From NCBI GenBank assembly GCA_945787265.1, contig CALZHS010000014.1, positions 1 to 16,775 of the forward strand: a DNA stretch of 16,775 nt, in the 5' to 3' direction. The stretch comes from an uncultured Gammaproteobacteria bacterium. Lineage in GTDB: Bacteria; Pseudomonadota; Gammaproteobacteria; GCA-001735895. The position numbers and the translations under genes are program-made. Positions within the stretch are counted from its first letter, which is position 1. Each line of letters starts with the position of its first letter. Positions 5,674-13,279 of this stretch are shown one piece after another. The notes under the pieces were generated by a model that worked only from the letters and a program-made list of their open reading frames with translations, had not been told where the DNA came from and ran no database searches.

Positions 5674-7425
5674 TTGAAGCAAACCATCATCGATCTGATC
5701 GCGCAGGCTCTACGCGAGCTTGAGCAGGCTTCGCAGATTCCGTCCGACCTCAATGCCAATATCCAGGTGACACCCGCCAGGGACCCCGGGCAGGGTGATT
5801 TTGCATCGAATATCGCGCTGATGCTGGCCAAGCCAGCCGGCACGTCGCCGCGCGCGCTGGCAGAGCTGATCGCCGCTAAGTTACCCGCCATCGATACGAT
5901 CGCAAAGGTTGAAGTAGCCGGCCCCGGCTTCATCAACTTCTTTATCGACAGCGCCGCGAGCCATGCGATTATTAACAGGATACTCGAGCAGGGCGACGAT
6001 TTCGGGCGCAGCATCATTGGCCAGGGGAACAGGATCCAGGTCGAATTTGTATCCGCCAATCCGACCGGACCGCTGCACGTTGGTCATGGTCGCGGTGCCG
6101 CAATCGGTGCGACGCTTGGGAATCTGCTGAACTTTGTCGGCTACGAGGTGCAGAAAGAGTACTACGTCAATGATGCCGGACGGCAGATGCACATTCTCGC
6201 GGCCTCGGTGTGGTTGCGATACCTGGAGCTATGCGGGGAGACGATAAGTTTTCCAAGTAACGGTTACCAGGGAGACTATGTCTGGGACATCGCGGCGACG
6301 CTGCACCGTGAAAACGATACTCGTTACCAGAAACCGGTGCTCGAGGTGTTTGCCGACGTAACTGAAGATGCGCCAGCGGGAGACAAGGAAAAACACATCG
6401 ATGACCTGATCGAGAAGACACAGGCACTGCTCGGTGAGACCGGGTACCGTGTTATCTTCGACCTGGCGCTGATGACATTGGTCGACGTGATTCGAAATGA
6501 TCTGCATGCTTTTGGAGTCGATTTCGATCGCTGGTTTTCAGAACGCTCGCTTAGCGATGATGGCTTGATCGACCAGGCGATACAGCGTCTGAAGGACAAT
6601 GGTAACGTCTACCAACAGGATGGTGCGGAGTGGTTCCGCTCCACCGACTTCGGCGATGAGAAAGATCGCGTGGTGCGTCGTGAGAATGGGCAGACCACTT
6701 ACTTTGCCTCTGATATTGCCTACCATATGAACAAGTTCGAACGTGGATTCGATAAGGTTATCAATATCTGGGGTGCCGACCACCACGGCTATATCGCCCG
6801 GGTTAAAGCCTCTTTGAGCGCACTGGGTTACGACGCCGACAACCTCGAGATACAGTTGGTGCAGTTCGCCAACCTGTTCGAACACGGCCAGAAGATTTCG
6901 ATGTCGACACGCTCCGGCGAATTCGTCACGCTGCGGCAGCTGCGCGAAGACGTTGGCCAGGACGCGGCGCGTTTCTTCTACGTGATGCGCAAGGCTGAAC
7001 AGCATATGGACTTCGATCTCGACCTGGCGCGTGAGCAGTCCAGTGACAACCCGGTGTATTACGTGCAGTACGCGCACGCGCGAATTTGCAGTGTCTGGCG
7101 GCAGTGCGCCGACAAGGGTATAGATGCGACAATACAGGATGCACCGCTGGCGCGTCTCGTAAACGCGCACGAGCAGGCGCTGGTGAAGCATCTGGGCCTG
7201 TTCCCGGAACGGGTAGAAGCGGCCGCGCTTCGGCGCGAACCGCACCTGGTAGTCAACTACCTGCGCGAACTCGCCAACCATTTTCACTCCTGGTATAACG
7301 CGCACCAGTTTATTGTCGATGACGTCGAATTACGCAACGCGCGCCTCGCGCTGGCCTCGTCGGTGCGGCAGGTTTTGAGCAACGGTCTCGGCTTAATGGG
7401 TGTTTCGGCGCCGGAAACAATGTAA
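5674..7425 (+). CDS. argS: Arginyl-tRNA synthetase
   Basis: This class I synthetase charges tRNA-Arg with arginine in the cytoplasm. The protein is 583 residues, a normal length. The N-terminal additive domain spans about 1-90. The catalytic core starts with EFVSANPTGPLHVGH (124-138; HVGH is the HIGH motif), then YYVNDAG (163-169), and IWGADHHGYIARVKA (365-379). KISMSTRSGEF (407-417) stands in for KMSKS, as in many bacterial ArgRS proteins. The C-terminal DALR anticodon-binding domain begins near 460 (YVQYAHARI). The start is TTG at 5674: an in-frame TAA lies at 5668-5670, so no upstream start exists, and MKQTIIDLI fits the family. No good Shine-Dalgarno is visible. The SPOR-domain gene starts 9 nt after the stop and is probably cotranscribed. 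Confidence 0.97.
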   Translation: MKQTIIDLIAQALRELEQASQIPSDLNANIQVTPARDPGQGDFASNIALMLAKPAGTSPRALAELIAAKLPAIDTIAKVEVAGPGFINFFIDSAASHAIINRILEQGDDFGRSIIGQGNRIQVEFVSANPTGPLHVGHGRGAAIGATLGNLLNFVGYEVQKEYYVNDAGRQMHILAASVWLRYLELCGETISFPSNGYQGDYVWDIAATLHRENDTRYQKPVLEVFADVTEDAPAGDKEKHIDDLIEKTQALLGETGYRVIFDLALMTLVDVIRNDLHAFGVDFDRWFSERSLSDDGLIDQAIQRLKDNGNVYQQDGAEWFRSTDFGDEKDRVVRRENGQTTYFASDIAYHMNKFERGFDKVINIWGADHHGYIARVKASLSALGYDADNLEIQLVQFANLFEHGQKISMSTRSGEFVTLRQLREDVGQDAARFFYVMRKAEQHMDFDLDLAREQSSDNPVYYVQYAHARICSVWRQCADKGIDATIQDAPLARLVNAHEQALVKHLGLFPERVEAAALRREPHLVVNYLRELANHFHSWYNAHQFIVDDVELRNARLALASSVRQVLSNGLGLMGVSAPETM

Positions 7426-7433
7426 CGACTCTG

Positions 7434-7931
7434 ATGGCTAAAAAACAATCGACATCGCCATGGGTCTGGGCATTTCTACTGCTGGTGCTGGCCTCGTTTA
7501 TGGCACTGGTGCTGTTTCTCGATCAGCAGATTGCTGAAAACGGCGCGCAAGATAATCAGCAGCAGGCATCGACCGGCAGTGCGAACAAACCAACCATTGA
7601 TTTCTACTCGGTACTACCGAAGCGTAAAGTTGAAATTCCGATTTCAGAGGAAGACCGCGAGGGCATAGACAATCCCAGCATCAACAAGGAAGCCACTGAC
7701 CGGTCGATACTGCAGGTTGGATCTTTCCAGAGTGCTAACGAGGCCGACAGCCTCAAGGCACAGTTGGCGTTCCTGGGTCTGCAGGCGACGATCAAGTCTG
7801 CTGTCGTCAATGATGAAACCTGGCATCGGGTACATCTGGGGCCCTTTAAGAGTGATTCAAAGTTGTCACGCGCGAAGAACCTGCTGATCGAAAACAAGAT
7901 CAAGTACATCGAACGCAACCCGGCAAACTAG
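7434..7931 (+). CDS. SPOR-domain, FtsN-like cell division protein
   Basis: The 165-residue protein has a short cytoplasmic N-terminus, one membrane segment (about 11-29), a periplasmic linker and a C-terminal SPOR domain (about 90-162, ILQVGSFQ ... WHRVHLGPF). SPOR domains bind denuded septal peptidoglycan; FtsN activates septal synthesis. The segment IDFYSVLPKRKVEIP (about 55-69) is typical of the FtsN-like proteins encoded after argS in pseudomonads and relatives. It is shorter than E. coli FtsN (319 aa) and could be named FtsN-like or DedD-like. The ATG lies 8 nt after the argS stop without a clear Shine-Dalgarno, suggesting coupling. In pseudomonads hslVU follows; here a converging gene starts its stop codon 26 bp later. 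Confidence 0.88.
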   Translation: MAKKQSTSPWVWAFLLLVLASFMALVLFLDQQIAENGAQDNQQQASTGSANKPTIDFYSVLPKRKVEIPISEEDREGIDNPSINKEATDRSILQVGSFQSANEADSLKAQLAFLGLQATIKSAVVNDETWHRVHLGPFKSDSKLSRAKNLLIENKIKYIERNPAN

Positions 7932-7957
7932 CACGATTGCCGCCTACCTCTCCCGGC

Positions 7958-8689
7958 TCAGCCGAACAGGTCGAGCAGGAACCAGTCAGGCACCAGGTTG
8001 CGTGAATCGCTGAGCAGTTTTTCATGTACCCGAAAGTCCGGGCAGTGAGTTTCCACCAGTCTCCAGAATGCCTTTGAGTGATTCAGGTGTCGCGTATGAC
8101 AGAGCTCGTGAATCATCAGGTACTCCACGGTTTTTGCCGGCAGAAACAGGAGCTGATCGTTGAGACTGATATTACCGCTGCGCGAGCAGCTTCCCCAGCG
8201 TGTCTTCTGACTGCGGACGCTCATTTTATTGAAATCGAGCCCGGTGCTTGTTGATATCTGTGCCAGCAACGTGGGAAACGACGCCTGTGCCTTGCGTCGA
8301 ATCCAGGCACGTAATTCACGAATACGTGCCTGCTCGCAGGTTGCTTCGATGATGATTTTATCTGCCGCCTGCTGATCAAAAAAATCGAAATTGAACTGTA
8401 GCGGATCACCCTTGTAAACCACCGGGGTCGAGCTGTTGTCAAAGGCGAGGGAAAGGTGCAGGGGCAACCGTATCGACTGGCGCAGTTTTGCCTGCCGGGC
8501 GATCTGATGCCGTGCCCAGGTTTCATGTTTTGCCACCAGACCCGGTACCTGGTTACGAGGAAAGCGTTTGGGTATCACTACTTCGAGTCCGCCAAAGGGC
8601 CTGATCAGCAGACGCGCATAACGCGCGCGCGGCGATACGCGCAGTTTCCACTCCAGTGCGGATGTTGACCTGATCTTCGAGTCTGCCAT
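7958..8689 (-). CDS. YgjP-like zinc metallopeptidase (DUF45 family)
   Basis: The 243-residue protein carries HELCHTRHLNHSKAFW (from about 194). This is the HExxH motif (His194, Glu195, His198) plus the NHS-xx-FW extension (His204) of the YgjP/WLM-like family, related to SprT-type gluzincins. RWGSCS (164-169) is another family hallmark. The substrate is not known; a protease role is assumed from the metal site. The start ATG (8687-8689) is preceded by AGAGGAGG, and the T-A-G formed by the start of that block is the stop codon of the upstream antiporter gene, so the two are very likely translated from one mRNA. E. coli ygjP is adjacent to rlmG; here rlmG lies about 3.2 kb further on. Confidence 0.88.
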   Translation of the reverse strand: MADSKIRSTSALEWKLRVSPRARYARLLIRPFGGLEVVIPKRFPRNQVPGLVAKHETWARHQIARQAKLRQSIRLPLHLSLAFDNSSTPVVYKGDPLQFNFDFFDQQAADKIIIEATCEQARIRELRAWIRRKAQASFPTLLAQISTSTGLDFNKMSVRSQKTRWGSCSRSGNISLNDQLLFLPAKTVEYLMIHELCHTRHLNHSKAFWRLVETHCPDFRVHEKLLSDSRNLVPDWFLLDLFG

Positions 8690-8698
8690 GAGCCTCCT

Positions 8699-10657
8699 CT
8701 ATAGTCCCGACATGATTTCGATTTCGGCCGCCTGGATGTCATCGGGATGACCCTCGACCACGAGTACGTCGCCCGCCTTGATGATAGTCTCCAGGCGCGG
8801 ATCGTCGCCGGTGATCCCGTTGCGGCGCAGGCCGATCACCTTGATTCGTCCCAGGCATTTCAGCGATTCGATGCTGTGGCCGACAGCGTGATAGCGCGTG
8901 AGTATCTCGATGCTATGCAAATGATGATTGTCCGGCCGGTGCAGGTCTACGTCGCCGCGACTGTGGAAAAAAGCACGCACCCGGGCATAGTGCCCGGCGC
9001 GCGCCTCGTCGAGCATTACATCGATGGATTGCTGGTCCTCGCCGAGCGCAGCGAGCGTGTGCTGGGCCAGCATCATGCTCGATTCGACCGTGTCCGGAAT
9101 CACTTCGTCGGCGCCGCATTCGAGCAGGCGTTCGAGGTGGCGGTCATCACGGGTACGCACGATTAACGGAATATCGGGGCGTAGCTCACGTGCAGCCTGG
9201 GTAACATGCTCGGCAGCTTTAAATTGGGCAAAGGATATTGCCAGTACTCGCGCGCGCGAGATTCCGGCAAGGCGCAGAATTTCGGATTTACTGGTGTCAC
9301 CGAGAAAAACGGGCTCGCCGGCTTCGCGCGCCTCGCGCACGATTTCGGTGTCGATTTCGAGCGCGACAAACGCGATGCCCTCGCGCTTCAGGAACTGGGC
9401 GAGATTTTGCCCGGTGCGCCCGAAGCCGCACAGCAAAACGTGGTCTTTCAGATCCGCGCAGGCAGTTTCGAGCGCCTGTTCGGCCTGATCCTGTCTGGAG
9501 GCATACTCGGGCGCGAAGCGCAGCGCGATAGCCTCGTTGTGGCGAATCAACAGCGGCGAGATCGCCATGCTGAGAATGATCGCTGCGATGATCGGCTGGC
9601 TCGCCTCGAGCCCCAGCAGCCCCGTGGATAGTGCCACGGCCAGCAGCGCAAAACCGAATTCACTGCCCTGTCCTAGCAGTATCCCGGCGCGAATAGCGAT
9701 TCCCCTACCGTAACCGGCGATGGCGGTTATCAACATGATCGCGATGCCCTTGCCTGCAATCAGGCCGAGCGTCAGTACGAAAACCTCGAGCGGGTTGATA
9801 AAGAAAATGTGCCAGTCGAACTGTGAGCCGACAGAAATGAAAAACAAACCCATTAAAATATCGCGAAATGGCCGTATTTCATCTTCGACGTGGTGCTGGT
9901 ACTCGGTTTCGGCAAGCATGATTCCGGCGAGGAAGGCGCCCATTGCCAGCGATAATCCGAGCTGCCAGGTGAGCCAGGCTGCGACCAGCGCGACCAGCAG
10001 GATAAACAGGGTAAACAGTTCATGCGAACGGGTAGAGGCTACCATCCGTATCGCGGGCCTGACCAGGTACTGCCCGGCGTAGAAGATTACCGCAAACGCA
10101 AGCGCGCCCTTGGCGAGTGCGAGGCTGATCGGTACCAGCAGCGATCCCGTTGTCGGCTCGGCGAAGATTGGAATCAACACCAGGAAGGGCACCACAGCGA
10201 GATCCTGGAACAGCAGCACGCCCAGTGAAATATTGCCGTGTGGTAAATGCAGTTCATACTGCTCGGTTAACAATTTCGTCACGATAGCGGTTGACGACAT
10301 GGCAAGTGCACCGCCGACCGCAAACGCCGCCTGCCAGGAAAGGCCGAACAGCATACCGATTACGAGTGTACTCAGCGCCGATACCAGGACCTGGATCGTG
10401 CCAATACCGAAGACGATGTTGCGCATCGCGATCAGGCGCGGTATCGAGACTTCGAGCCCGATGGTAAACAGCAGGAAAACCACGCCAATCTCGGCTATCT
10501 GCTCGATTGCGTGCGAGTCGTGAATCAGGCCGAAGGCGCGGTCACCGGCGAGCAGGCCGACCACCAGGTAGCCCAGCACCGCGGGGACATCGAGGTGTCG
10601 GAAGACCGCGACGCTAACCACGGAAAAAAACAGCAGAATCAGGATTTCGTTCAGCAT
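8699..10657 (-). CDS. CPA2 monovalent cation/proton antiporter with RCK domains (Kef/YbaL type)
   Basis: The 652-residue inner-membrane protein has a Na/H-exchanger domain (about 1-385, roughly 12-13 membrane segments). It includes the conserved QD pair in LLFQDLAVVP (151-152), LAMGAFLAGIMLAETEY (237-253) and GSEFGF (331-336). After a linker comes a TrkA-N/RCK nucleotide-binding domain with GFGRTG (411-416) and an acidic end to the second strand (ALEIDTE). A TrkA-C domain follows (about 575-650). Such proteins exchange K+ or Na+ for H+ and are gated by nucleotide or, in KefB/C, glutathione; which applies here cannot be read from the sequence. A His-rich stretch (573-581) joins the two regulatory domains. 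No strong Shine-Dalgarno precedes the ATG. The YgjP-like gene follows 9 bp downstream. Confidence 0.93.
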   Translation of the reverse strand: MLNEILILLFFSVVSVAVFRHLDVPAVLGYLVVGLLAGDRAFGLIHDSHAIEQIAEIGVVFLLFTIGLEVSIPRLIAMRNIVFGIGTIQVLVSALSTLVIGMLFGLSWQAAFAVGGALAMSSTAIVTKLLTEQYELHLPHGNISLGVLLFQDLAVVPFLVLIPIFAEPTTGSLLVPISLALAKGALAFAVIFYAGQYLVRPAIRMVASTRSHELFTLFILLVALVAAWLTWQLGLSLAMGAFLAGIMLAETEYQHHVEDEIRPFRDILMGLFFISVGSQFDWHIFFINPLEVFVLTLGLIAGKGIAIMLITAIAGYGRGIAIRAGILLGQGSEFGFALLAVALSTGLLGLEASQPIIAAIILSMAISPLLIRHNEAIALRFAPEYASRQDQAEQALETACADLKDHVLLCGFGRTGQNLAQFLKREGIAFVALEIDTEIVREAREAGEPVFLGDTSKSEILRLAGISRARVLAISFAQFKAAEHVTQAARELRPDIPLIVRTRDDRHLERLLECGADEVIPDTVESSMMLAQHTLAALGEDQQSIDVMLDEARAGHYARVRAFFHSRGDVDLHRPDNHHLHSIEILTRYHAVGHSIESLKCLGRIKVIGLRRNGITGDDPRLETIIKAGDVLVVEGHPDDIQAAEIEIMSGL

Positions 10658-10686
10658 GTCAGGACCGGTTTATTGTGACACAGGAC

Positions 10687-10713
10687 TGTATAACTCCTCC
10701 CGGACGTTATCAA
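10687..10713 (-). promoter_or_regulatory. Weak candidate promoter for the antiporter operon
   Basis: On the reverse strand TTGATA (10708-10713) and TATACA (10687-10692) are separated by 15 bp, shorter than the ideal 17. Transcription would start near 10680, about 23 nt before the ATG. This is hexamer matching only. Confidence 0.25.
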
Positions 10714-10766
10714 TTCAAACATGCGTTTCCATCCGTTACGGCAGGATAGTGAACACGAAGCCGATT

Positions 10767-10925
10767 TCAATTCGATACTTGAGCGGTCACGATGTCGCCG
10801 CACCGATGTTCAAGGGTCATGGAATACTCGCCGCGACCGAGACCAGCCTGCGGGCCGGTGTCCAGGGCGATATCATCGTTGAAGCGTGCGTGCACCGGGC
10901 CGCTGACAAAACCTGAGTCGAACAT
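10767..10925 (-). CDS. Possible small protein or gene remnant, 52 aa
   Basis: The ORF begins MFDSGFVSGPVHARF and ends GDIVTAQVSN. I do not recognise it. Reasons to take it seriously: about two thirds of third codon positions are G or C, similar to neighbouring genes. The residue mix (Gly, Asp and hydrophobic residues spaced as in a beta-rich domain, with GLGRGEYSMTLE at about 29-40) also looks like protein. The frame stays open upstream to a TGA at 11001-11003 without another ATG, so the piece could be the end of a longer, broken gene. Against it: no Shine-Dalgarno is visible, it is short, and the opposite strand is also open across most of it. Confidence 0.3.
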   Translation of the reverse strand: MFDSGFVSGPVHARFNDDIALDTGPQAGLGRGEYSMTLEHRCGDIVTAQVSN

Positions 10926-11086
10926 CTTAACGTGTTGCGAGGATAAATTGCCCCTGCCAGGACTACGGGCATCAACGTCGTCGGCGATTTCCAGGCTCGT
11001 TCAAACGGCAATCCTGGATATGGGCTGCTAACCGATGCGGATCACGCTTTTATAAAGGCTGTCAATGTTGTTGATTATCATCGAAA

Positions 11087-11920
11087 ATGCAGGCCATGAA
11101 CCCGGTCGGAATCGAAAACCTTATCCTGGAGCGCGAGGCCATTATTCGCCTTGGGGTCTTCGCGTTCGTCTTCGTTACCATGCTGCTATGGGAATTGCTT
11201 GCGCCCAGGCGCGCGCTGAGCGTTTCCAGGGCCATGCGCTGGACCAGCAACCTGGGTTTACTCGTGCTGAATACTATTGTGCTGAGGTTAATGTTTCCGG
11301 CAGCGGCGGTCGGGATTGCCTATTCGGTCGGGCAGCAGGGCTGGGGGTTGTTCAACCTCGTTGACCTGCCTTTCTGGTTCGAGGTACTCGTAGCGGTTTT
11401 ATTACTCGATCTTGCGATCTACCTGCAGCACCGATTGATGCACCAGGTGCCGGTCCTGTGGCGTTTGCACCGGGTTCATCACGCCGACCTCGATTTCGAT
11501 CTGACTACCGGTTCACGTTTTCATACCATCGAAATTATCGTTTCGATGCTAATCAAATGGCTGGTGATACTGCTGCTCGGTCCGGCGCTGGTGGCCGTGC
11601 TCGTGTTCGAGGTCCTGCTGAACGGCATGGCAATATTCAATCATGCCAATGTCAGTCTGCCGCGTGCTATTGACCGAATGGTGCGCTACCTTCTGGTTAC
11701 CCCGGATATGCACCGGGTGCACCATTCGACGCTGGTGCGGGAGACCAACAGTAACTATGGTTTCAACCTGTCGATCTGGGACAGGATTTTCAAAACCTAT
11801 ATCGATCAGCCAGCAAAGGGTCACCGGGAAATGACGATCGGGCTCGCGGAATTTCGCGATGCCAGGCAGGTTGATCGGCTGCCCGGCATGCTGGCATTAC
11901 CGTTTATCTCGAGGCGATGA
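11087..11920 (+). CDS. Sterol desaturase / fatty-acid hydroxylase family membrane protein
   Basis: The 277-residue protein has four to five hydrophobic segments (near 20-40, 55-80, 97-114, 148-182) and the histidine clusters of the di-iron membrane hydroxylase superfamily. These are HRLMH (115-119), HRVHH (128-132) and HRVHH (209-213), with Phe-His at 145-146, Asn-His at 185-186 and NYG at 223-225. Such enzymes hydroxylate or desaturate lipids at the membrane using O2; the substrate cannot be told from the sequence. The start could be ATG 11087 or ATG 11096; neither has a clear Shine-Dalgarno, and the longer one is listed. The stop overlaps the rlmG start (ATGA), so the two are translationally coupled, although no functional link is known. 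Confidence 0.9.
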   Translation: MQAMNPVGIENLILEREAIIRLGVFAFVFVTMLLWELLAPRRALSVSRAMRWTSNLGLLVLNTIVLRLMFPAAAVGIAYSVGQQGWGLFNLVDLPFWFEVLVAVLLLDLAIYLQHRLMHQVPVLWRLHRVHHADLDFDLTTGSRFHTIEIIVSMLIKWLVILLLGPALVAVLVFEVLLNGMAIFNHANVSLPRAIDRMVRYLLVTPDMHRVHHSTLVRETNSNYGFNLSIWDRIFKTYIDQPAKGHREMTIGLAEFRDARQVDRLPGMLALPFISRR

Positions 11921-13080
11921 ACAAGCCCCTATCAATGACCGGCCAGAAGGTTATGCTGGTGCCCCAGGGCGAGTTTGAGCTGGTGCGCAATCCGCGCGAT
12001 GAACTGCTGCAGGCCTGGGATGCCGCCGATGAATTTCTGTTAAACCATCTTGATGAAATCAAGGTGCGGTCGCGTCACGGCAAACTACTGATACTAAATG
12101 ATGCCTTCGGCGCGCTCGCCGTGGCTCTCGCCAATCACCCGGTCTATTCCTGGAACGACTCATGTCTGGCGCAGCAGGCATTGCGTGATAACCTGCTAGC
12201 TAACGGTTATCCCTCGGACCAGGTCAAAACCAACCCGGGCATCCATTTTCCCACGGTGGCCGTCGACTGCGTGCTTATCAAGATTCCCAAAGCGCTTGCC
12301 TTGCTCGAACATCAACTCTATGCATTGCGCCGGGTTTTGCATAGCGATACGCGTATCATCGCGGCCGGTATGGCGCGCAATATCCATCGATCGACGCTGA
12401 ATTTGTTTGAAACCATTCTCGGCCCGACGGCGACAACGCGTGCACGCAAGAAAAGTCGACTCATCCTGGTTGAGCGGGATCAATCGCTTAACGAGGGTCA
12501 AAGCCCCTATCCTGACAGCTACGAATTGCAGGTGGATCGGACCACCTATCGGATCATCAATCATGCGAGTTTGTTCTGCCGTGATCGCCTTGACCGGGGT
12601 AGCCAGCTGTTGCTGGAGAATATGCCGGCGGCGGATCGATTTCGGCGTATTGTCGACCTGGGTTGCGGCAATGGTGTTATCGGGATTATCGCCGCCGCCC
12701 TGAATCCCGGGGCGAGTATGCTGTTTTGCGACGAATCGTACATGGCGATCGCAAGTGCGGAGGAAAATTTTCAGAACGCGTTTGCGCGCTCGCGTGCCGC
12801 CACGTTCAGGGTTGACGACGGTCTGCAGGGTGTGGATTCCGATCATCATGACCTGGTCCTGATCAATCCACCGTTTCACCAGCAGCATAGTGTCGGTGAT
12901 GCGACCGCATGGCAAATGTTCAAGCAGGCGCGGCGAGTGTTGACCGCCGGGGGTGAACTGCGGATCGTCGGTAACCGCCACCTGGCTTATCACAGCAAGC
13001 TGAAGAAACTGTTTGGCAACTGTGAAACCATCGCCTCTGACAGCAAGTTCGTCGTCCTCAGCTCAATCAAACAGAAATAA
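11917..13080 (+). CDS. rlmG: 23S rRNA m2G1835 methyltransferase RlmG
   Basis: This enzyme methylates N2 of guanine 1835 in 23S rRNA (E. coli numbering) using S-adenosylmethionine. The protein is 387 residues (E. coli about 378). The N-terminal half has the degenerate methyltransferase-like domain: LLQAWDAADEFLL (about 30-42), LILNDAFGALA (58-68), and ALALLEHQL with LHSDTRIIAAGMARNIHRSTL (about 141-161). The C-terminal catalytic domain has DLGCGNGVIG (247-256, SAM-binding motif I) and NPPFHQQH (317-324, the NPPF motif of base N-methyltransferases). FGNC and KFVVL near the end match the family. The ATG overlaps the previous stop by 4 nt; GAGG at 11911-11914 is very close to it. Met7 is an alternative start. 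The 29-bp inverted-repeat element begins 16 bp after the stop. Confidence 0.94.
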   Translation: MNKPLSMTGQKVMLVPQGEFELVRNPRDELLQAWDAADEFLLNHLDEIKVRSRHGKLLILNDAFGALAVALANHPVYSWNDSCLAQQALRDNLLANGYPSDQVKTNPGIHFPTVAVDCVLIKIPKALALLEHQLYALRRVLHSDTRIIAAGMARNIHRSTLNLFETILGPTATTRARKKSRLILVERDQSLNEGQSPYPDSYELQVDRTTYRIINHASLFCRDRLDRGSQLLLENMPAADRFRRIVDLGCGNGVIGIIAAALNPGASMLFCDESYMAIASAEENFQNAFARSRAATFRVDDGLQGVDSDHHDLVLINPPFHQQHSVGDATAWQMFKQARRVLTAGGELRIVGNRHLAYHSKLKKLFGNCETIASDSKFVVLSSIKQK

Positions 13081-13095
13081 CTCAACATTGATCGA

Positions 13096-13236
13096 GGCCT
13101 GGGTGTGAAGATGTCTTTGCGGGACGCTGCGCAACAGGGATGTTGTGATACGGCACCCCGGGCGCGAGCCTACATGGATGTATCGGTCCGACGCTTCGGC
13201 ACGGCGTTCCCGCAAAGACATCTTCACACCCAGGCC
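13096..13236. repeat. 141-bp palindromic element with 29-bp perfect inverted ends
   Basis: The left arm (13096-13124) begins GGCCTGGGTGTGAAGATG and ends TTTGCGGGA. The right arm (13208-13236) is its exact reverse complement over 29 bp. The 83-bp interior contains small hairpins: CAACA-GGGA-TGTTG (13132-13145), TACAT-GG-ATGTA (13171-13182) and CCGA-CGCT-TCGG (13188-13199). There is no ORF of note and no transposase. It sits between the converging rlmG and DUF2207 genes, where a transcript hairpin would act from both sides, though no T-run follows. It fits a MITE-like or intergenic hairpin repeat. I cannot identify a flanking target-site duplication with confidence. Confidence 0.85.
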
Positions 13237-13279
13237 GCCCTCGATATTGGGTATAGAAGAAAATAAGGTAACGATTGGT

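Larger units (their letters stand above)
10658..11086. other. 429-bp gap between divergent genes
   Basis: This region separates the antiporter operon (-) from the desaturase-rlmG pair (+). Its composition is gene-like rather than AT-rich, unlike the hemH-priA gap. Apart from one short reverse-strand ORF (10767-10925, listed separately), the remaining ORFs overlap one another on both strands and match nothing I know. TATAAA at 11051-11056 is a possible -10 for the desaturase gene, without a matching -35. Confidence 0.4.

Noticed and set aside
6538..7305. 255-codon reverse-strand ORF
   Set aside because: Lies wholly inside argS, whose sense frame carries every conserved motif; the antisense reading resembles no protein I know. 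A shadow of GC-rich codon use.
10656..10916. 86-codon + strand ORF with a weak resemblance (IRYLSGHDVAAPMFKGHG) to the FlhB cytoplasmic domain
   Set aside because: The likeness covers only a few residues and stops abruptly; the rest does not match, and the region is equally open on the other strand.
12196..12993. 265-codon reverse-strand ORF
   Set aside because: Inside rlmG, which has intact motifs on the + strand. Antisense shadow.
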